A stretch of 64,000 bases of DNA from NCBI GenBank assembly GCA_028293625.1, contig JAQGOL010000009.1:124001-188000 (forward strand), given 5' to 3'. The notes below the pieces were generated by a model. The model was given only the letters and a program-made list of their open reading frames with translations. It searched no databases and was not told the origin of the DNA. This document shows positions 52,542 through 61,859 of the stretch, one piece after another (within the stretch, counting starts at the first letter, position 1; each line of letters starts with the position of its first letter). The DNA comes from Chthoniobacteraceae bacterium. GTDB taxonomy: Bacteria > Verrucomicrobiota > Verrucomicrobiia > Chthoniobacterales > Chthoniobacteraceae. The position numbers were made by a program, and so were the translations under genes.

Positions 52542-55500
52542 ATGAATTTTTCCGACTTCTTCATTCAACGTCCGATCTTTGCGGGCGTTCTTTCGGTCTT
52601 CACGTTTCTCGTTGGCGCCATTGCGCTTTTCCTGCTCCCGGTCAGCGAATATCCCGAGGTGGTTCCGCCAACTGTCATTGTGACCGCGCAGTATCCTGGC
52701 GCCAATCCAAAGACGATTGCCGAGACTGTTTCCACGCCGCTCGAACAAGCCATTAACGGCGTTGAGAATTCGATTTACATGTTTTCGCAGGCGACCAGCG
52801 ACGGCGTGATGACGCTGACGGTCACCTTCAAGCTTGGGACCGATCCGGACAAGGCGCAGGTGCAGGTGCAAAATCGGGTGGCGCAGGCGTTGCCCAAGTT
52901 GCCGGAGGAAGTCAAACGCATCGGCGTCACGACCATCAAGAGTTCGCCCAACCTGACCATGGTGGTGCATCTTTTTTCGCCGAACAAACGCTACGATGAA
53001 GTCTATGTGCGCAACTATGCCACGCTCCAGGTCCGCGATGTCCTGGCGCGGGTGCCGGGAGTCGGCCAGGTCCAGTTGTTTGGTTCCGGGGACTACGCGA
53101 TGCGTGTCTGGCTCGATCCAAACAAGGTGGCGTCGCGGGGCCTGACCGCCAGCGATGTCGTTGCCGCGATCCGCGAGCAGAATGTCCAGGTGGCAGCCGG
53201 CGCGGTTGGCCGGCAGCCCAGCGGACAGCCCGTCGATACTGAGCTGCTGATCAATACCAAGGGACGCCTGGTCACGGAGGAGGATTTTGGAGCGATTGTC
53301 GTCAAGATCGGTCCGGAGGGCGAACGCACGCTTTTGCGCGAAGTCGCCCGGCTCGAGCTTGGTGCCTCGGAATACGCGCTTCGCTCGTTGCTGGATAACA
53401 AAGCGGCCGTCGCCGTGCCGATTTTCCAGCTTCCCGGCTCCAATGCCATCGCCATATCCAATGCGATCCGCAAGACGATGCAGGAGCTCAAGGGGAACTT
53501 TCCCGAAGGGCTCGATTACTCGATTGTCTATGATCCCACGGTTTTTGTGCGCCATTCCATCGAGGCGGTCGTCCATACCCTCGTTGAGGCCATCCTGCTC
53601 GTGGTGCTGGTGGTGATTTTATTCCTTCAGACCTGGCGCGCTTCAATCATCCCGTTGGCGGCGGTGCCGGTTTCGCTGGTCGGCACGTTCGCGATCATGA
53701 GCGCGCTCGGTTTTTCCATCAACGCGCTTTCGCTCTTTGGCCTCGTGCTGGCCATCGGGATCGTGGTCGATGATGCGATCGTCGTGGTGGAAAACGTGGA
53801 GCGCAATATCGCGCTTGGATTCCCTCCAGTTGAGGCGACGAGGCGAGCGATGCGCGAAGTGACCGGGCCGATCGTGGCCACGGCGCTGGTGCTCTCCGCG
53901 GTGTTTATTCCCACAGCCTTTATCAGCGGCCTGACCGGGCAGTTCTACAAACAGTTCGCGGTGACGATCGCGATTTCCACGGTCATCTCCGCATTCAATT
54001 CGCTGACCCTTTCTCCCGCCCTGAGCGCCTTGCTCCTTCGCGATCACCACGCGCCTAAAGACGCGCTCTCGCGATTGATGGATGGGGCGTTTGGCTGGCT
54101 TTTTCGTCCGTTTAACCGTTTTTTTGAGTGGGCATCCGGACGTTATGCCCAAGGGGTTGCTCGCCTGATCCGGCGCAGCACAATTGCCCTCCTTGTTTAT
54201 GGCGGGCTGCTTTTCCTGACCGTCTCCATTTTCAAAAAGGTACCCGATGGGTTCGTTCCGACCCAGGACAAGCAATATCTGGTTTCCTTTGCGCAGCTTC
54301 CCGATGCCGCCTCGCTTGATCGCACCGACGCTGTCATCCGGCGGATGGGCGAAATTGCGCTCAAACATCCGGGCGTGGCATCGGCTGTGGCGTTCCCGGG
54401 CCTCTCGATCAACGGTTTTACCAACAGTCCCAATTCAGGAATCGTCTTCGCTACGCTCAAGCCTTTTGAGGAACGTCGCGATCCGAAGCTCTCGGGCACC
54501 GCGATCGCCGCCCAGCTTCAGTCCGATTTTGGAGAAATCCAGGAAGCCGTCGTGGCCATCTTTCCGCCGCCCCCGGTGAATGGGCTCGGGAGCATTGGTG
54601 GCTTCAAGCTATATGTGGAAGATCGTGCCGATCTTGGTTACGACGCGCTTTACAACGCGACGCAGGCGCTTATCACCAAAGCTAATCAAACGCCGGGATT
54701 GGCCGGCCTTTTTTCCAGCTTTACCGTCAATACGCCGCAGCTCGAGGCGGACGTCGATCGCGCAAAGGCTAAACAGCAGGGCGTGCCGCTTGGCAATATT
54801 TTCGAGACGATGCAGATCAATCTCGGTTCGCTTTATGTCAACGACTTCAACCGCTTCGGACGCACGTTCCAGGTTGTTGCTCAGGCCGATTCGGAATTTC
54901 GCGCCAATGCCGAAGACATCACCCGGCTTAAGACGCGCAATGGAGCAGGGGAGATGGTCCCGCTCGGTTCCCTGATGAGTGTGAAGGAGACCTACGGCCC
55001 GGATCGCGCCATGCGCTACAACGGTTATCCGGCGGCTGAAATCAACGGGGCACCCGCCGCCGGATTCAGCTCCGGCCAGGCTGAAGCGCTCATGGAAAAA
55101 CTTGCGGCCGAGACTTTGCCCAAAGGGATGGCACTCGATTGGACTGAACTGACCCAGCAGAAAATCCTGGCGGGCAATACCGGCATGCTTGTTTTCCCGA
55201 TCAGCATCCTGCTCGTTTTCCTGGTTCTCGCGGCGCAATACGAAAGCTTCCGCCTGCCGTTTGCCGTGCTGCTGATTGTTCCGATGGCGCTCCTTTCCGC
55301 AATGGTCGGGGTCTGGCTCAAGAATGGGGACAACAATATCTTCACGCAGATCGGCCTGATCGTGCTCATCGGTCTCGCTGCAAAGAACGCGATCCTCATC
55401 GTCGAATTTGCGGTTAAATTGCGGGAGGAAGGCAAAGGGATTGTGGAATCGGCCCTTGAAGCGGCCCGCCTGCGCCTGCGTCCGATCCTGATGACTTCGA

Positions 55501-55715
55501 TCGCCTTTATTGCCGGCGTTTTCCCGCTGGTTATTTCGACAGGAGCCGGCGCCGAGATGCGCAGGGCAATGGGCGTGGCGGTCTTTGCCGGTATGATCGG
55601 GGTCACATTCTTCGGACTCTTTCTTACTCCGATCTTCTACGTGGTACTTGAAAAATTGGGCGTGAAAAAAACCAAGCCGGCGCCGGCATTGATCCCCGAG
55701 CCCGTCGCGCATTGA
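52542..55715 (+). CDS. RND multidrug efflux permease (HAE1 family), second copy
   Basis: 1057 residues from the ATG at 52542. MNFSDFFIQRPIFAGVLSVF is the usual start. Helix 4 has [19 protein letters not shown] with the twin Asp residues, helix 10 has GLAAKNAILIVEFAVK with the Lys, and AQYPGANPKTIAETVSTPLEQAI marks the first porter subdomain. It shares family features with the permease at 29787 but differs in most loop segments, so it is a separate paralogue and not a recent duplication. It would export hydrophobic toxicants, and the following SDR and oxidoreductase genes may act on similar compounds. Confidence 0.96.
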   Translation: MNFSDFFIQRPIFAGVLSVFTFLVGAIALFLLPVSEYPEVVPPTVIVTAQYPGANPKTIAETVSTPLEQAINGVENSIYMFSQATSDGVMTLTVTFKLGTDPDKAQVQVQNRVAQALPKLPEEVKRIGVTTIKSSPNLTMVVHLFSPNKRYDEVYVRNYATLQVRDVLARVPGVGQVQLFGSGDYAMRVWLDPNKVASRGLTASDVVAAIREQNVQVAAGAVGRQPSGQPVDTELLINTKGRLVTEEDFGAIVVKIGPEGERTLLREVARLELGASEYALRSLLDNKAAVAVPIFQLPGSNAIAISNAIRKTMQELKGNFPEGLDYSIVYDPTVFVRHSIEAVVHTLVEAILLVVLVVILFLQTWRASIIPLAAVPVSLVGTFAIMSALGFSINALSLFGLVLAIGIVVDDAIVVVENVERNIALGFPPVEATRRAMREVTGPIVATALVLSAVFIPTAFISGLTGQFYKQFAVTIAISTVISAFNSLTLSPALSALLLRDHHAPKDALSRLMDGAFGWLFRPFNRFFEWASGRYAQGVARLIRRSTIALLVYGGLLFLTVSIFKKVPDGFVPTQDKQYLVSFAQLPDAASLDRTDAVIRRMGEIALKHPGVASAVAFPGLSINGFTNSPNSGIVFATLKPFEERRDPKLSGTAIAAQLQSDFGEIQEAVVAIFPPPPVNGLGSIGGFKLYVEDRADLGYDALYNATQALITKANQTPGLAGLFSSFTVNTPQLEADVDRAKAKQQGVPLGNIFETMQINLGSLYVNDFNRFGRTFQVVAQADSEFRANAEDITRLKTRNGAGEMVPLGSLMSVKETYGPDRAMRYNGYPAAEINGAPAAGFSSGQAEALMEKLAAETLPKGMALDWTELTQQKILAGNTGMLVFPISILLVFLVLAAQYESFRLPFAVLLIVPMALLSAMVGVWLKNGDNNIFTQIGLIVLIGLAAKNAILIVEFAVKLREEGKGIVESALEAARLRLRPILMTSIAFIAGVFPLVISTGAGAEMRRAMGVAVFAGMIGVTFFGLFLTPIFYVVLEKLGVKKTKPAPALIPEPVAH

Positions 55716-55755
55716 ACGATTCCGTTTGTCTCAACCAAAAAAAAGCCAAGTCATT

Positions 55756-56517
55756 ATGTCCAACTCATCGCAAAAACTCGCAGGAAAAGTCGCGGTTGTC
55801 ACAGGTGCCTCCAAAGGCATCGGTGCCGCCATCGCCACCCATCTCGCCGCCGCCGGAGCCGCTGTCGTCGTCAATTATTCCTCCAGTAAAGAAGGCGCGG
55901 ATCGCGTCGTGGCGGCAATCGTCGCTGAAGGCGGCAAGGCAATCGCTGTGCAGGCGAATGTGGCTCAGAAAGCGGATATCGAACGGCTTTTTGCCGAGAC
56001 AAAATCCGCGTTCGGACGGCTCGATATCCTGGTAAATAATGCCGGAGTCTTTGAGTTTGCGCCGCTTGAAGCGGTGACCGAGGAGCACTTTTCCAGGCAG
56101 TTCAACCTGAACGTGCTTGGCCTTCTCCTGACTTCGCAAAAAGCCGTTGAATACTTCGACCCAGCGGGCGGCAGTATCATCAACATCAGTTCCGTTGTTT
56201 CGACCAGCCCCGCTCCCGGGGCCGCCGTTTACAGCGCCACGAAAGCCGCCGTCGACGCCATTACCAAGTCGCTTTCAAAAGAGCTCGGCGCGCGCAACAT
56301 CCGCGTCAATTCACTTAATCCCGGCATGGTGGAAACCGAGGGCGTGCATGCCGCCGGTTTCCTCGGCACGGATTTCCATAAGTCGATTATTGCGCAGACG
56401 CCGCTTGGACGAATTGGCCAGCCTGACGATATCGGGCCAGTCGCCGTGTTTCTTGCCTCCTCGGATTCCGGGTGGGTTTCGGGCGAGACGCTTCTTGTCT
56501 CCGGCGGCCAGCGCTGA
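55756..56517 (+). CDS. SDR-family oxidoreductase downstream of the efflux operon
   Basis: 253 residues from the ATG at 55756. TGASKGIG (16-23) binds the cofactor, NNAG (94-97) is intact, and Tyr159/Lys163 in YSATK are catalytic, with Ser146 before them. IRVNSLNPGMVETEG and SDSGWVSGETLLVSGG are typical of the glucose/3-oxoacyl reductase branch. It resembles but is not a close copy of the SDR at 44651. Gap to the permease is 40 bp, so it is probably transcribed with the pump, which suggests handling of a reactive carbonyl or similar compound. Confidence 0.94.
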   Translation: MSNSSQKLAGKVAVVTGASKGIGAAIATHLAAAGAAVVVNYSSSKEGADRVVAAIVAEGGKAIAVQANVAQKADIERLFAETKSAFGRLDILVNNAGVFEFAPLEAVTEEHFSRQFNLNVLGLLLTSQKAVEYFDPAGGSIINISSVVSTSPAPGAAVYSATKAAVDAITKSLSKELGARNIRVNSLNPGMVETEGVHAAGFLGTDFHKSIIAQTPLGRIGQPDDIGPVAVFLASSDSGWVSGETLLVSGGQR

Positions 56518-56617
56518 CGCCCCGCCGCGGCTGTTTGCAAGCCAGCGCGACGGCACTTAATTTGCTGACCGATTCTCGATAAAGATGTCTGACGGCAAAA
56601 AAATGCGGTGATCTGGC

Positions 56618-58318
56618 GTGATGAATAATTCTGAAAACGACGAGCAGTTTTACCGCGACACGGAGAGCATCGCATTTCCGAAGTTGGACGATCGACAGAT
56701 CGCGTTGCTTGAGCCAATGGGCAAACGGCGAATGGTGAAGCGCGGTGAAGTGATCTTCAGAGCCGGCGAGCGCGATATCGCCATGACGGTGCTCCTGAGT
56801 GGCGAGTTGGAAGTCTTCGAATCCCGCGATGGCCACGAACAGATCCTGGCCACGCCCGGCCCGCGGGATTTCGTGGGCGATGTGGCAATGCTCAACGGCA
56901 CTTCCGCGCTCGCCAGCGGGCGCGGCAAAGCGGAGCAATCCGAAATTCTTGAAGTGCCCGCCAGCGACCTGCGGCGGGCTCTCGCGGACTTGCCGGGCTT
57001 GGGTGAACCGATCGTAAACGCATTCATCATGCGTCGTGAACGCTTGCGAAGGGACCCGGAATTCGCTGGTTCACGGGTCGTTGCTCCCGGCGGCTCGCGG
57101 GACGGGCATCTGCTCCACGATTTTCTCGACAAAAACCATATCCCGCATCGGTTGATTGCTTCTGAAAGCGAGGACGGCATTGCGCTCTGCCTGCGGTTAA
57201 ATCTAACCAGCCGGGACCTGCCGGTTTTAATTTCCGTCGATGGATCGCCGTTGCGCCGTCCTTCATTGCGGGAGGTGGCGCAAATCGCGGGGTTGCTGCG
57301 TCCGCTTGCCCGGGAGAACGAAACCGAACTTCTGTGTGACGTCGCCATCGTTGGCGCCGGACCTGCGGGACTCGCGGCGGCGGTCTGTGCCGCGTCTGAA
57401 GGACTGAAAACCGTCGTGCTTGAAAGCTACGCCCCGGGTGGACAAGCCAGTTCATCGTCGCTCATTGAAAACTTCTTCGGCTTCCCGACGGGGATCAGCG
57501 GGGGCGAACTGACCAATCGCGCGCAACTTCAGGCGTATCGTTTCGGCGCGAAATTCTCTACGCCTTCACAAACCCTTTCACTCGCTTTCCGCGAAGGCGA
57601 GCATGGCGCCGCATTGCGGGTTGAAGCCTGCTCTTCCACCCTTTACGCCAAATGCGTCATCATTGCCACGGGCGCTGAATACCGGCGCATCGAGGCGGAA
57701 GGCCGGGAGAGCTTTGAAGGGCTGGGTGTTTATTACGCCGCGACCGCTTTGGAATGCCAACTCTGCCGCGGCTCGACAGTCATTGTCGCGGGCGGCGGCA
57801 ACTCAGCCGGGCAGGCCGCCATGTTCCTTTCCGAAAGCGCCGAGAGAGTGTTGCTTGTGATCCGCGGCGACGATCTTTCCAAGAGCATGTCGAGCTACTT
57901 GTCGAGGCGGGTGGAAACCAAGGCGAACATCGAGATCCTTTACCACACCGAGATCCTTAAGATGACGGGCGGAAAATTCCTTGAGAACGTGGAGCTCGAA
58001 AATACCCGGACCGGCGAACATCGCTCGGTGGCGACGCGGGCTGTATTTTCCATGATTGGTGCAAAGCCATGCACGAACTGGCTGCCGCCGGAAATTGAGC
58101 GCGACGAAAAAGGGTTCATCAAGACCGGGCCGGCAGTGGCCGATGCACCCGCATGGAAGGGACATTCGCGCACACCAAGCCCGCTGGAAACGAGCCGTCC
58201 CGGGATATTTGCCGCCGGCGATGTCCGCTCCGGCTCGGTAAAACGCTGCGCGGCCGCGGTCGGTGAAGGTGGCATGGCGGTGGAAGGGGTGCATCAGGTT
58301 CTGGGCACCTACGCATGA
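56618..58318 (+). CDS. Cyclic-nucleotide-domain/thioredoxin-reductase-like fusion
   Basis: 566 residues. Residues 20-140 are a CRP-like cyclic nucleotide-binding domain (MVKRGEVIFRAGERD, VLLSGELEVF); 160-230 a thioredoxin/glutaredoxin-like domain (LLHDFLDKNHIPHRLI) without a CxxC; 240-565 a FAD/NADPH domain with VAIVGAGPAG (242-251), IATGAEYR and AGGGNSAGQA. The spot of the usual CATC redox pair reads AATA, and the only nearby cysteines are Cys380 and Cys383 (ECQLC), shifted by six residues. It therefore cannot reduce thioredoxin in the classic manner. Fusions of this kind are known in other bacteria, with no settled role. The trigger for the N-terminal domain is unknown. Confidence 0.9.
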   Translation: MMNNSENDEQFYRDTESIAFPKLDDRQIALLEPMGKRRMVKRGEVIFRAGERDIAMTVLLSGELEVFESRDGHEQILATPGPRDFVGDVAMLNGTSALASGRGKAEQSEILEVPASDLRRALADLPGLGEPIVNAFIMRRERLRRDPEFAGSRVVAPGGSRDGHLLHDFLDKNHIPHRLIASESEDGIALCLRLNLTSRDLPVLISVDGSPLRRPSLREVAQIAGLLRPLARENETELLCDVAIVGAGPAGLAAAVCAASEGLKTVVLESYAPGGQASSSSLIENFFGFPTGISGGELTNRAQLQAYRFGAKFSTPSQTLSLAFREGEHGAALRVEACSSTLYAKCVIIATGAEYRRIEAEGRESFEGLGVYYAATALECQLCRGSTVIVAGGGNSAGQAAMFLSESAERVLLVIRGDDLSKSMSSYLSRRVETKANIEILYHTEILKMTGGKFLENVELENTRTGEHRSVATRAVFSMIGAKPCTNWLPPEIERDEKGFIKTGPAVADAPAWKGHSRTPSPLETSRPGIFAAGDVRSGSVKRCAAAVGEGGMAVEGVHQVLGTYA

Positions 58319-58467
58319 AGGCGTGCACTGGCCGCTTGTGAGGGGGTACGCGCGCATCCTTTGCACGGGCAAACCGTGCCAATCATTTCCTTATCAACAA
58401 ATTGACTCATCCCAATGCAACCAGCCTTAAGAAAGGCACCTTTGTAGCCACATCCTGAATTCCACTC

Positions 58468-59526
58468 ATGCCAAACCTTTTTACTCCTCTTACTCTCGGC
58501 GCGCTCAAGCTGCCGAATCGGATCATCATGGCACCGCTCACGCGGGCGCGGGCCGGCATCAGCCGCACACCGAATGCGCTGATGGCCGAGTACTACCGGC
58601 AGCGCGCCTCCGCGGGATTGATCCTCAGCGAGGCGACGTCAGTTGATCCCATGGGCGTTGGTTATGCCGATACGCCGGGCATTTGGTCTGAGGATCAAGT
58701 GCGCGGATGGACGGCCATCACCGAGACGGTGCATGCCGCGGGAGGCCGCATTTTCCTCCAGCTCTGGCACGTCGGCCGGATTTCCGATCCGATTTTCCTC
58801 GATGGCAAATTGCCGGTCGCCCCGAGTGCCATCGCGGCCGACGGCTTCGTGAGCCTGGTGCGGCCAAAGAAGCCGTTTGTCACGCCGCGTGCGCTGGAGA
58901 GAGACGAAATCCCCGCGATCATCGAGGCATACCGCCGCGGGGCCGAGAATGCCCAACGCGCCGGATTCGACGGTGTGGAACTGCATGGCGCCAACGGGTA
59001 TCTGCTTGATCAGTTTCTTCAGGATAGCACCAATCAGCGGACCGACGATTACGGCGGCTCGGTGGAAAATCGCGCGCGCCTGATGCTGGCCGTCACCGAT
59101 GCCGCGATCTCTGTTTGGGGCGCCGACCGGGTGGGTATGCACCTGGCTCCGCGCGGAGACAAGTATGAGGGCGACTCCAATCCGCTGGCGACATTCAGTT
59201 ACGTCGCGCGCGAACTCGGCCGGCGCCGGATCGCCTTCATTTGCGCGCGCGAATCGCTTGGCGAAAACCGGCTTGGACCGGAACTAAAAAAAGCGTTCGG
59301 CGGGGTCTACATTGCGAATGAAAAGTTCACGCAGGAGACCGCCGAACAAGTCATCGCCGCGGAGGAAGCAGATGCGGTCGCTTTCGGGCAGCTCTTTATT
59401 TCGAACCCGGATTTGCCTGAGCGTTTTGCCAGGGCTTCATCGATCAATCCGCCGGATTCAACCACCTTTTATGCCCCCGGCCCCGAGGGTTACATTGACT
59501 ATCCAATCCTGGCCACGGCGAATTGA
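58468..59526 (+). CDS. Old Yellow Enzyme (FMN-dependent ene-reductase, NemA-like)
   Basis: 352 residues, a single TIM barrel. Thr25 (PLTRAR) and the FMN contacts QLWHVGR (98-104) are present, and HGANGYLLDQF carries His173, Asn176 and Tyr178, the substrate-binding and proton-donating residues. STNQRTDDYGGSVENR is the family signature. It reduces activated C=C bonds of quinones, enals, nitro compounds and similar electrophiles with NAD(P)H. A divergent or neighbouring MarR regulator (convergent at 59552) and the efflux operon before it fit a response to reactive electrophiles. Confidence 0.95.
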   Translation: MPNLFTPLTLGALKLPNRIIMAPLTRARAGISRTPNALMAEYYRQRASAGLILSEATSVDPMGVGYADTPGIWSEDQVRGWTAITETVHAAGGRIFLQLWHVGRISDPIFLDGKLPVAPSAIAADGFVSLVRPKKPFVTPRALERDEIPAIIEAYRRGAENAQRAGFDGVELHGANGYLLDQFLQDSTNQRTDDYGGSVENRARLMLAVTDAAISVWGADRVGMHLAPRGDKYEGDSNPLATFSYVARELGRRRIAFICARESLGENRLGPELKKAFGGVYIANEKFTQETAEQVIAAEEADAVAFGQLFISNPDLPERFARASSINPPDSTTFYAPGPEGYIDYPILATAN

Positions 59527-59551
59527 TCCGCCACAATGCGGCCGGCTGCCG

Positions 59552-59968
59552 CTAATCATTCCCGATCAGTTGGTGTAGCAGGGACCCAAGGCGCGGGCCG
59601 ACGCGCTTTAGCTCGGACTGATGAACAGCCGCAAGCTTTTCCAGCAACTCCGCACCGCGCTCGGTAATCCTCACATATACTTGCCGCCGGTCCTCAATGC
59701 CCGACTCGCGGATCAGCAGCTTTTGCCCGCTCAGCCGGTCAACAAGTCCGACTGCGCTGTGCGGACGGATCTGAAGCCGTTCGGAGAGTTCCCCGATGGT
59801 GATCTTATCGCGGCCTCGAAAACCGCGGACGGCCAGAAGCGCCTGGTGCTGGTGTGGCGTCAGGCCGGCCTCTCTGGCGGCTTCCTCGCTGAAACGCAGG
59901 AATTGGCGCAGCGCATAGCGGAAATCGGCGAGCATTTCGTAATCGGCATCGGGAACGGGATTGGACAT
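59552..59968 (-). CDS. MarR-family regulator
   Basis: 138 residues from the ATG at 59968; the frame extends to 59998. The winged helix-turn-helix covers about residues 40-100, with RDKITIGELSERLQIRPHSAVGLVDRLSGQKLLIRE and the wing RRQVYVRITERGAELL. MarR dimers bind pseudo-palindromes and respond to small aromatic or oxidising compounds. It is divergent from the CLC gene with a TCGTATTACGA palindrome between, and convergent with the Old Yellow Enzyme gene. Confidence 0.93.
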   Translation of the reverse strand: MSNPVPDADYEMLADFRYALRQFLRFSEEAAREAGLTPHQHQALLAVRGFRGRDKITIGELSERLQIRPHSAVGLVDRLSGQKLLIRESGIEDRRQVYVRITERGAELLEKLAAVHQSELKRVGPRLGSLLHQLIGND

Positions 59969-60019
59969 GCAGCGGTAAGGATGAAGAGAACGGGACAAAA
60001 AAGGGAGAGTTGCCTTATA

Positions 60020-60030
60020 TCGTATTACGA
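60020..60030. promoter_or_regulatory. Candidate MarR operator
   Basis: TCGTA-T-TACGA is a perfect dyad placed 51 bp before the MarR start and 22 bp before the CLC start. A site here could act on both promoters. Confidence 0.45.
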
Positions 60031-60051
60031 CATAAACACCCTCCCTTCTTC

Positions 60052-61839
60052 ATGGCCACCACTTCCGCTCCGCTTTCGTCCTCCCACCCTTATCTTGCCG
60101 ATTTCCGGATCAGCTCGCGCGTGCTTCTCCTCGTGCTCATGGCCGGGTTCATCGGGGCGCTGAGCACCGTGATCGCCTTCGGGCTGGTCTGGCTCATCCA
60201 CGTTTTGAGTAACCTTGCGTTTTTCCACCGGTTCTCCAGCGCCGAGGTTTCCGTGGCCAACCATCAGCTCGGCGCATCGGTCATGGTCCTGCCGGTCGCT
60301 GGCGCTTTGATCATTGGATTGATGGCGCGATTTGGTTCCTCCAAGATTCGCGGCCACGGGATCCCGGAGGCGCTGGAAACCATTCTTTTGGGGCAGAGCC
60401 GGATGCAATGGAAAGTGGCCATACTCAAACCGCTCTCCTCCGCAATCTCAATTGGTAGCGGAGGCCCGTTCGGCGCGGAAGGGCCAATCATCATGACCGG
60501 CGGCGCTGCCGGCTCGCTTTTTGCTCAACTTTTTCATCTCTCGTCGGCGGAACGAAAAACGTTGCTGGTAGCGGGTGCCGCCGCGGGAATGGCCGCCATT
60601 TTCGGCACCCCGATCGCCGCGGTGCTGCTCGCGGTTGAGCTGCTTCTGATGGAATGGCGGCCGCGCAGCCTCATCCCGGTGGCGGCTGCCGTGATTGTGG
60701 CTGCGGTGGCGCGGGTGCCGTTTTTTGGTGCGGAAGCGATGTTTGCCGTGACGCCGCATATGCAAATTGCAGGCGTCGTCGTCCTATGGGCGGTCGTGGT
60801 TGGTGTCATCACAGGTCTGGTATCCGGGCTGGTGACACAGCTTATCTATGCATTGGAAGATGCTTTTCATCGGTTGCCGATCCATTGGATGTGGTGGCCG
60901 GCAATCGGCGCACTCTTTGTGGGGCTTGGAGGTCTGTTTAATCCGAAGGTGCTCGGCGTCGGCTATGAAAGCATTCACGGCCTGTTGCGGGGCGAATTTT
61001 GCGTCCCGGCTGCGGTGCTTGGTTTTCTCATCGCAAAAACCTTTGTCTGGGCAATTGCCCTCGGTTCAGGAACTTCCGGTGGTGTGCTGGCACCATTGCT
61101 GGCGATCGGCGCTTCGATTGGAGTTTTGCTGGCACCATGGATGCCGTGCGGCGACGCCAGTCTCTGGGCGCTGGTTGCCATGGGCGCCATGATGGGAAGC
61201 ACGATGCGAGCGCCCCTTTGCGGACTGTTTTTCGCCGTGGAAACCACTCGCGATTTCACGGCCCTGCCGGTGCTCCTGGCAGGCGGAATGGCCGCTTATG
61301 CGGTGACTGTTCTTCTTGGCAAACGCTCCATTCTGACTGAGAAAATTGCCCGGCGCGGACATCACATTTCGTGCGAATACGGGGTCGATGTTTTTGACCT
61401 GACCCGCGTGGGCGAAGTCATGGACAACGAACCGCCCACGGTTCCCGCCCATATGACGGTAGCTGAACTTGGCGCGCTGATTGAAAGTGGCGATCCACTG
61501 ATTTGCCGCCGGCAAGGCACCCTTCTTGTCGACGAAAACGGGCGGATGACAGGGATTGTCACACGGGGCGATTTATTGGGCGCGTTGCAGCGTGAAAGCC
61601 GTGGAACGGATTCGCTGGCGAGCATCAGCACGGCAAATCTGATTGTGACATTCGCCGATGAAACCTTGCACGAAGCCATTACGCGCATGCTTCACCACGA
61701 CATCGGCCGGCTCCCGGTAGTCGACCGCTCGGATCCGACCCGGCTGGTCGGTTATCTTGGCCGGGCTTGTCTGCTGGCGGCTCGGCAACGCCATTTTAAC
61801 GAGGAACAAATTCGCGAGTCCGGATGGAAACGGTCCTGA
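60052..61839 (+). CDS. CLC-family chloride channel/transporter with CBS domains
   Basis: 595 residues from the ATG at 60052. Residues 20-430 form the CLC membrane core. The signature loops are altered: GHGIPE (101-106) in place of GSGIPE, and GAEGP (141-145) with the gating Glu143 kept; FGTPIAAVLLAVE follows. A His in place of the selectivity Ser suggests a different anion preference or coupling (inference). Two CBS domains occupy about residues 445-500 (VGEVMDNEPPTVPAHMTVAEL) and 525-580, and could sense adenine nucleotides. It is divergent from a MarR gene and probably under its control. Confidence 0.9.
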   Translation: MATTSAPLSSSHPYLADFRISSRVLLLVLMAGFIGALSTVIAFGLVWLIHVLSNLAFFHRFSSAEVSVANHQLGASVMVLPVAGALIIGLMARFGSSKIRGHGIPEALETILLGQSRMQWKVAILKPLSSAISIGSGGPFGAEGPIIMTGGAAGSLFAQLFHLSSAERKTLLVAGAAAGMAAIFGTPIAAVLLAVELLLMEWRPRSLIPVAAAVIVAAVARVPFFGAEAMFAVTPHMQIAGVVVLWAVVVGVITGLVSGLVTQLIYALEDAFHRLPIHWMWWPAIGALFVGLGGLFNPKVLGVGYESIHGLLRGEFCVPAAVLGFLIAKTFVWAIALGSGTSGGVLAPLLAIGASIGVLLAPWMPCGDASLWALVAMGAMMGSTMRAPLCGLFFAVETTRDFTALPVLLAGGMAAYAVTVLLGKRSILTEKIARRGHHISCEYGVDVFDLTRVGEVMDNEPPTVPAHMTVAELGALIESGDPLICRRQGTLLVDENGRMTGIVTRGDLLGALQRESRGTDSLASISTANLIVTFADETLHEAITRMLHHDIGRLPVVDRSDPTRLVGYLGRACLLAARQRHFNEEQIRESGWKRS

Positions 61840-61859
61840 AAAAACGCCGGCAATTATAA

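Noticed and set aside
52452-55712. Minus-strand open frames of 374 and 367 codons opposite the second RND permease
   Set aside because: Same shadow effect from high-GC codon use; no recognisable domain and the sense gene is certain.
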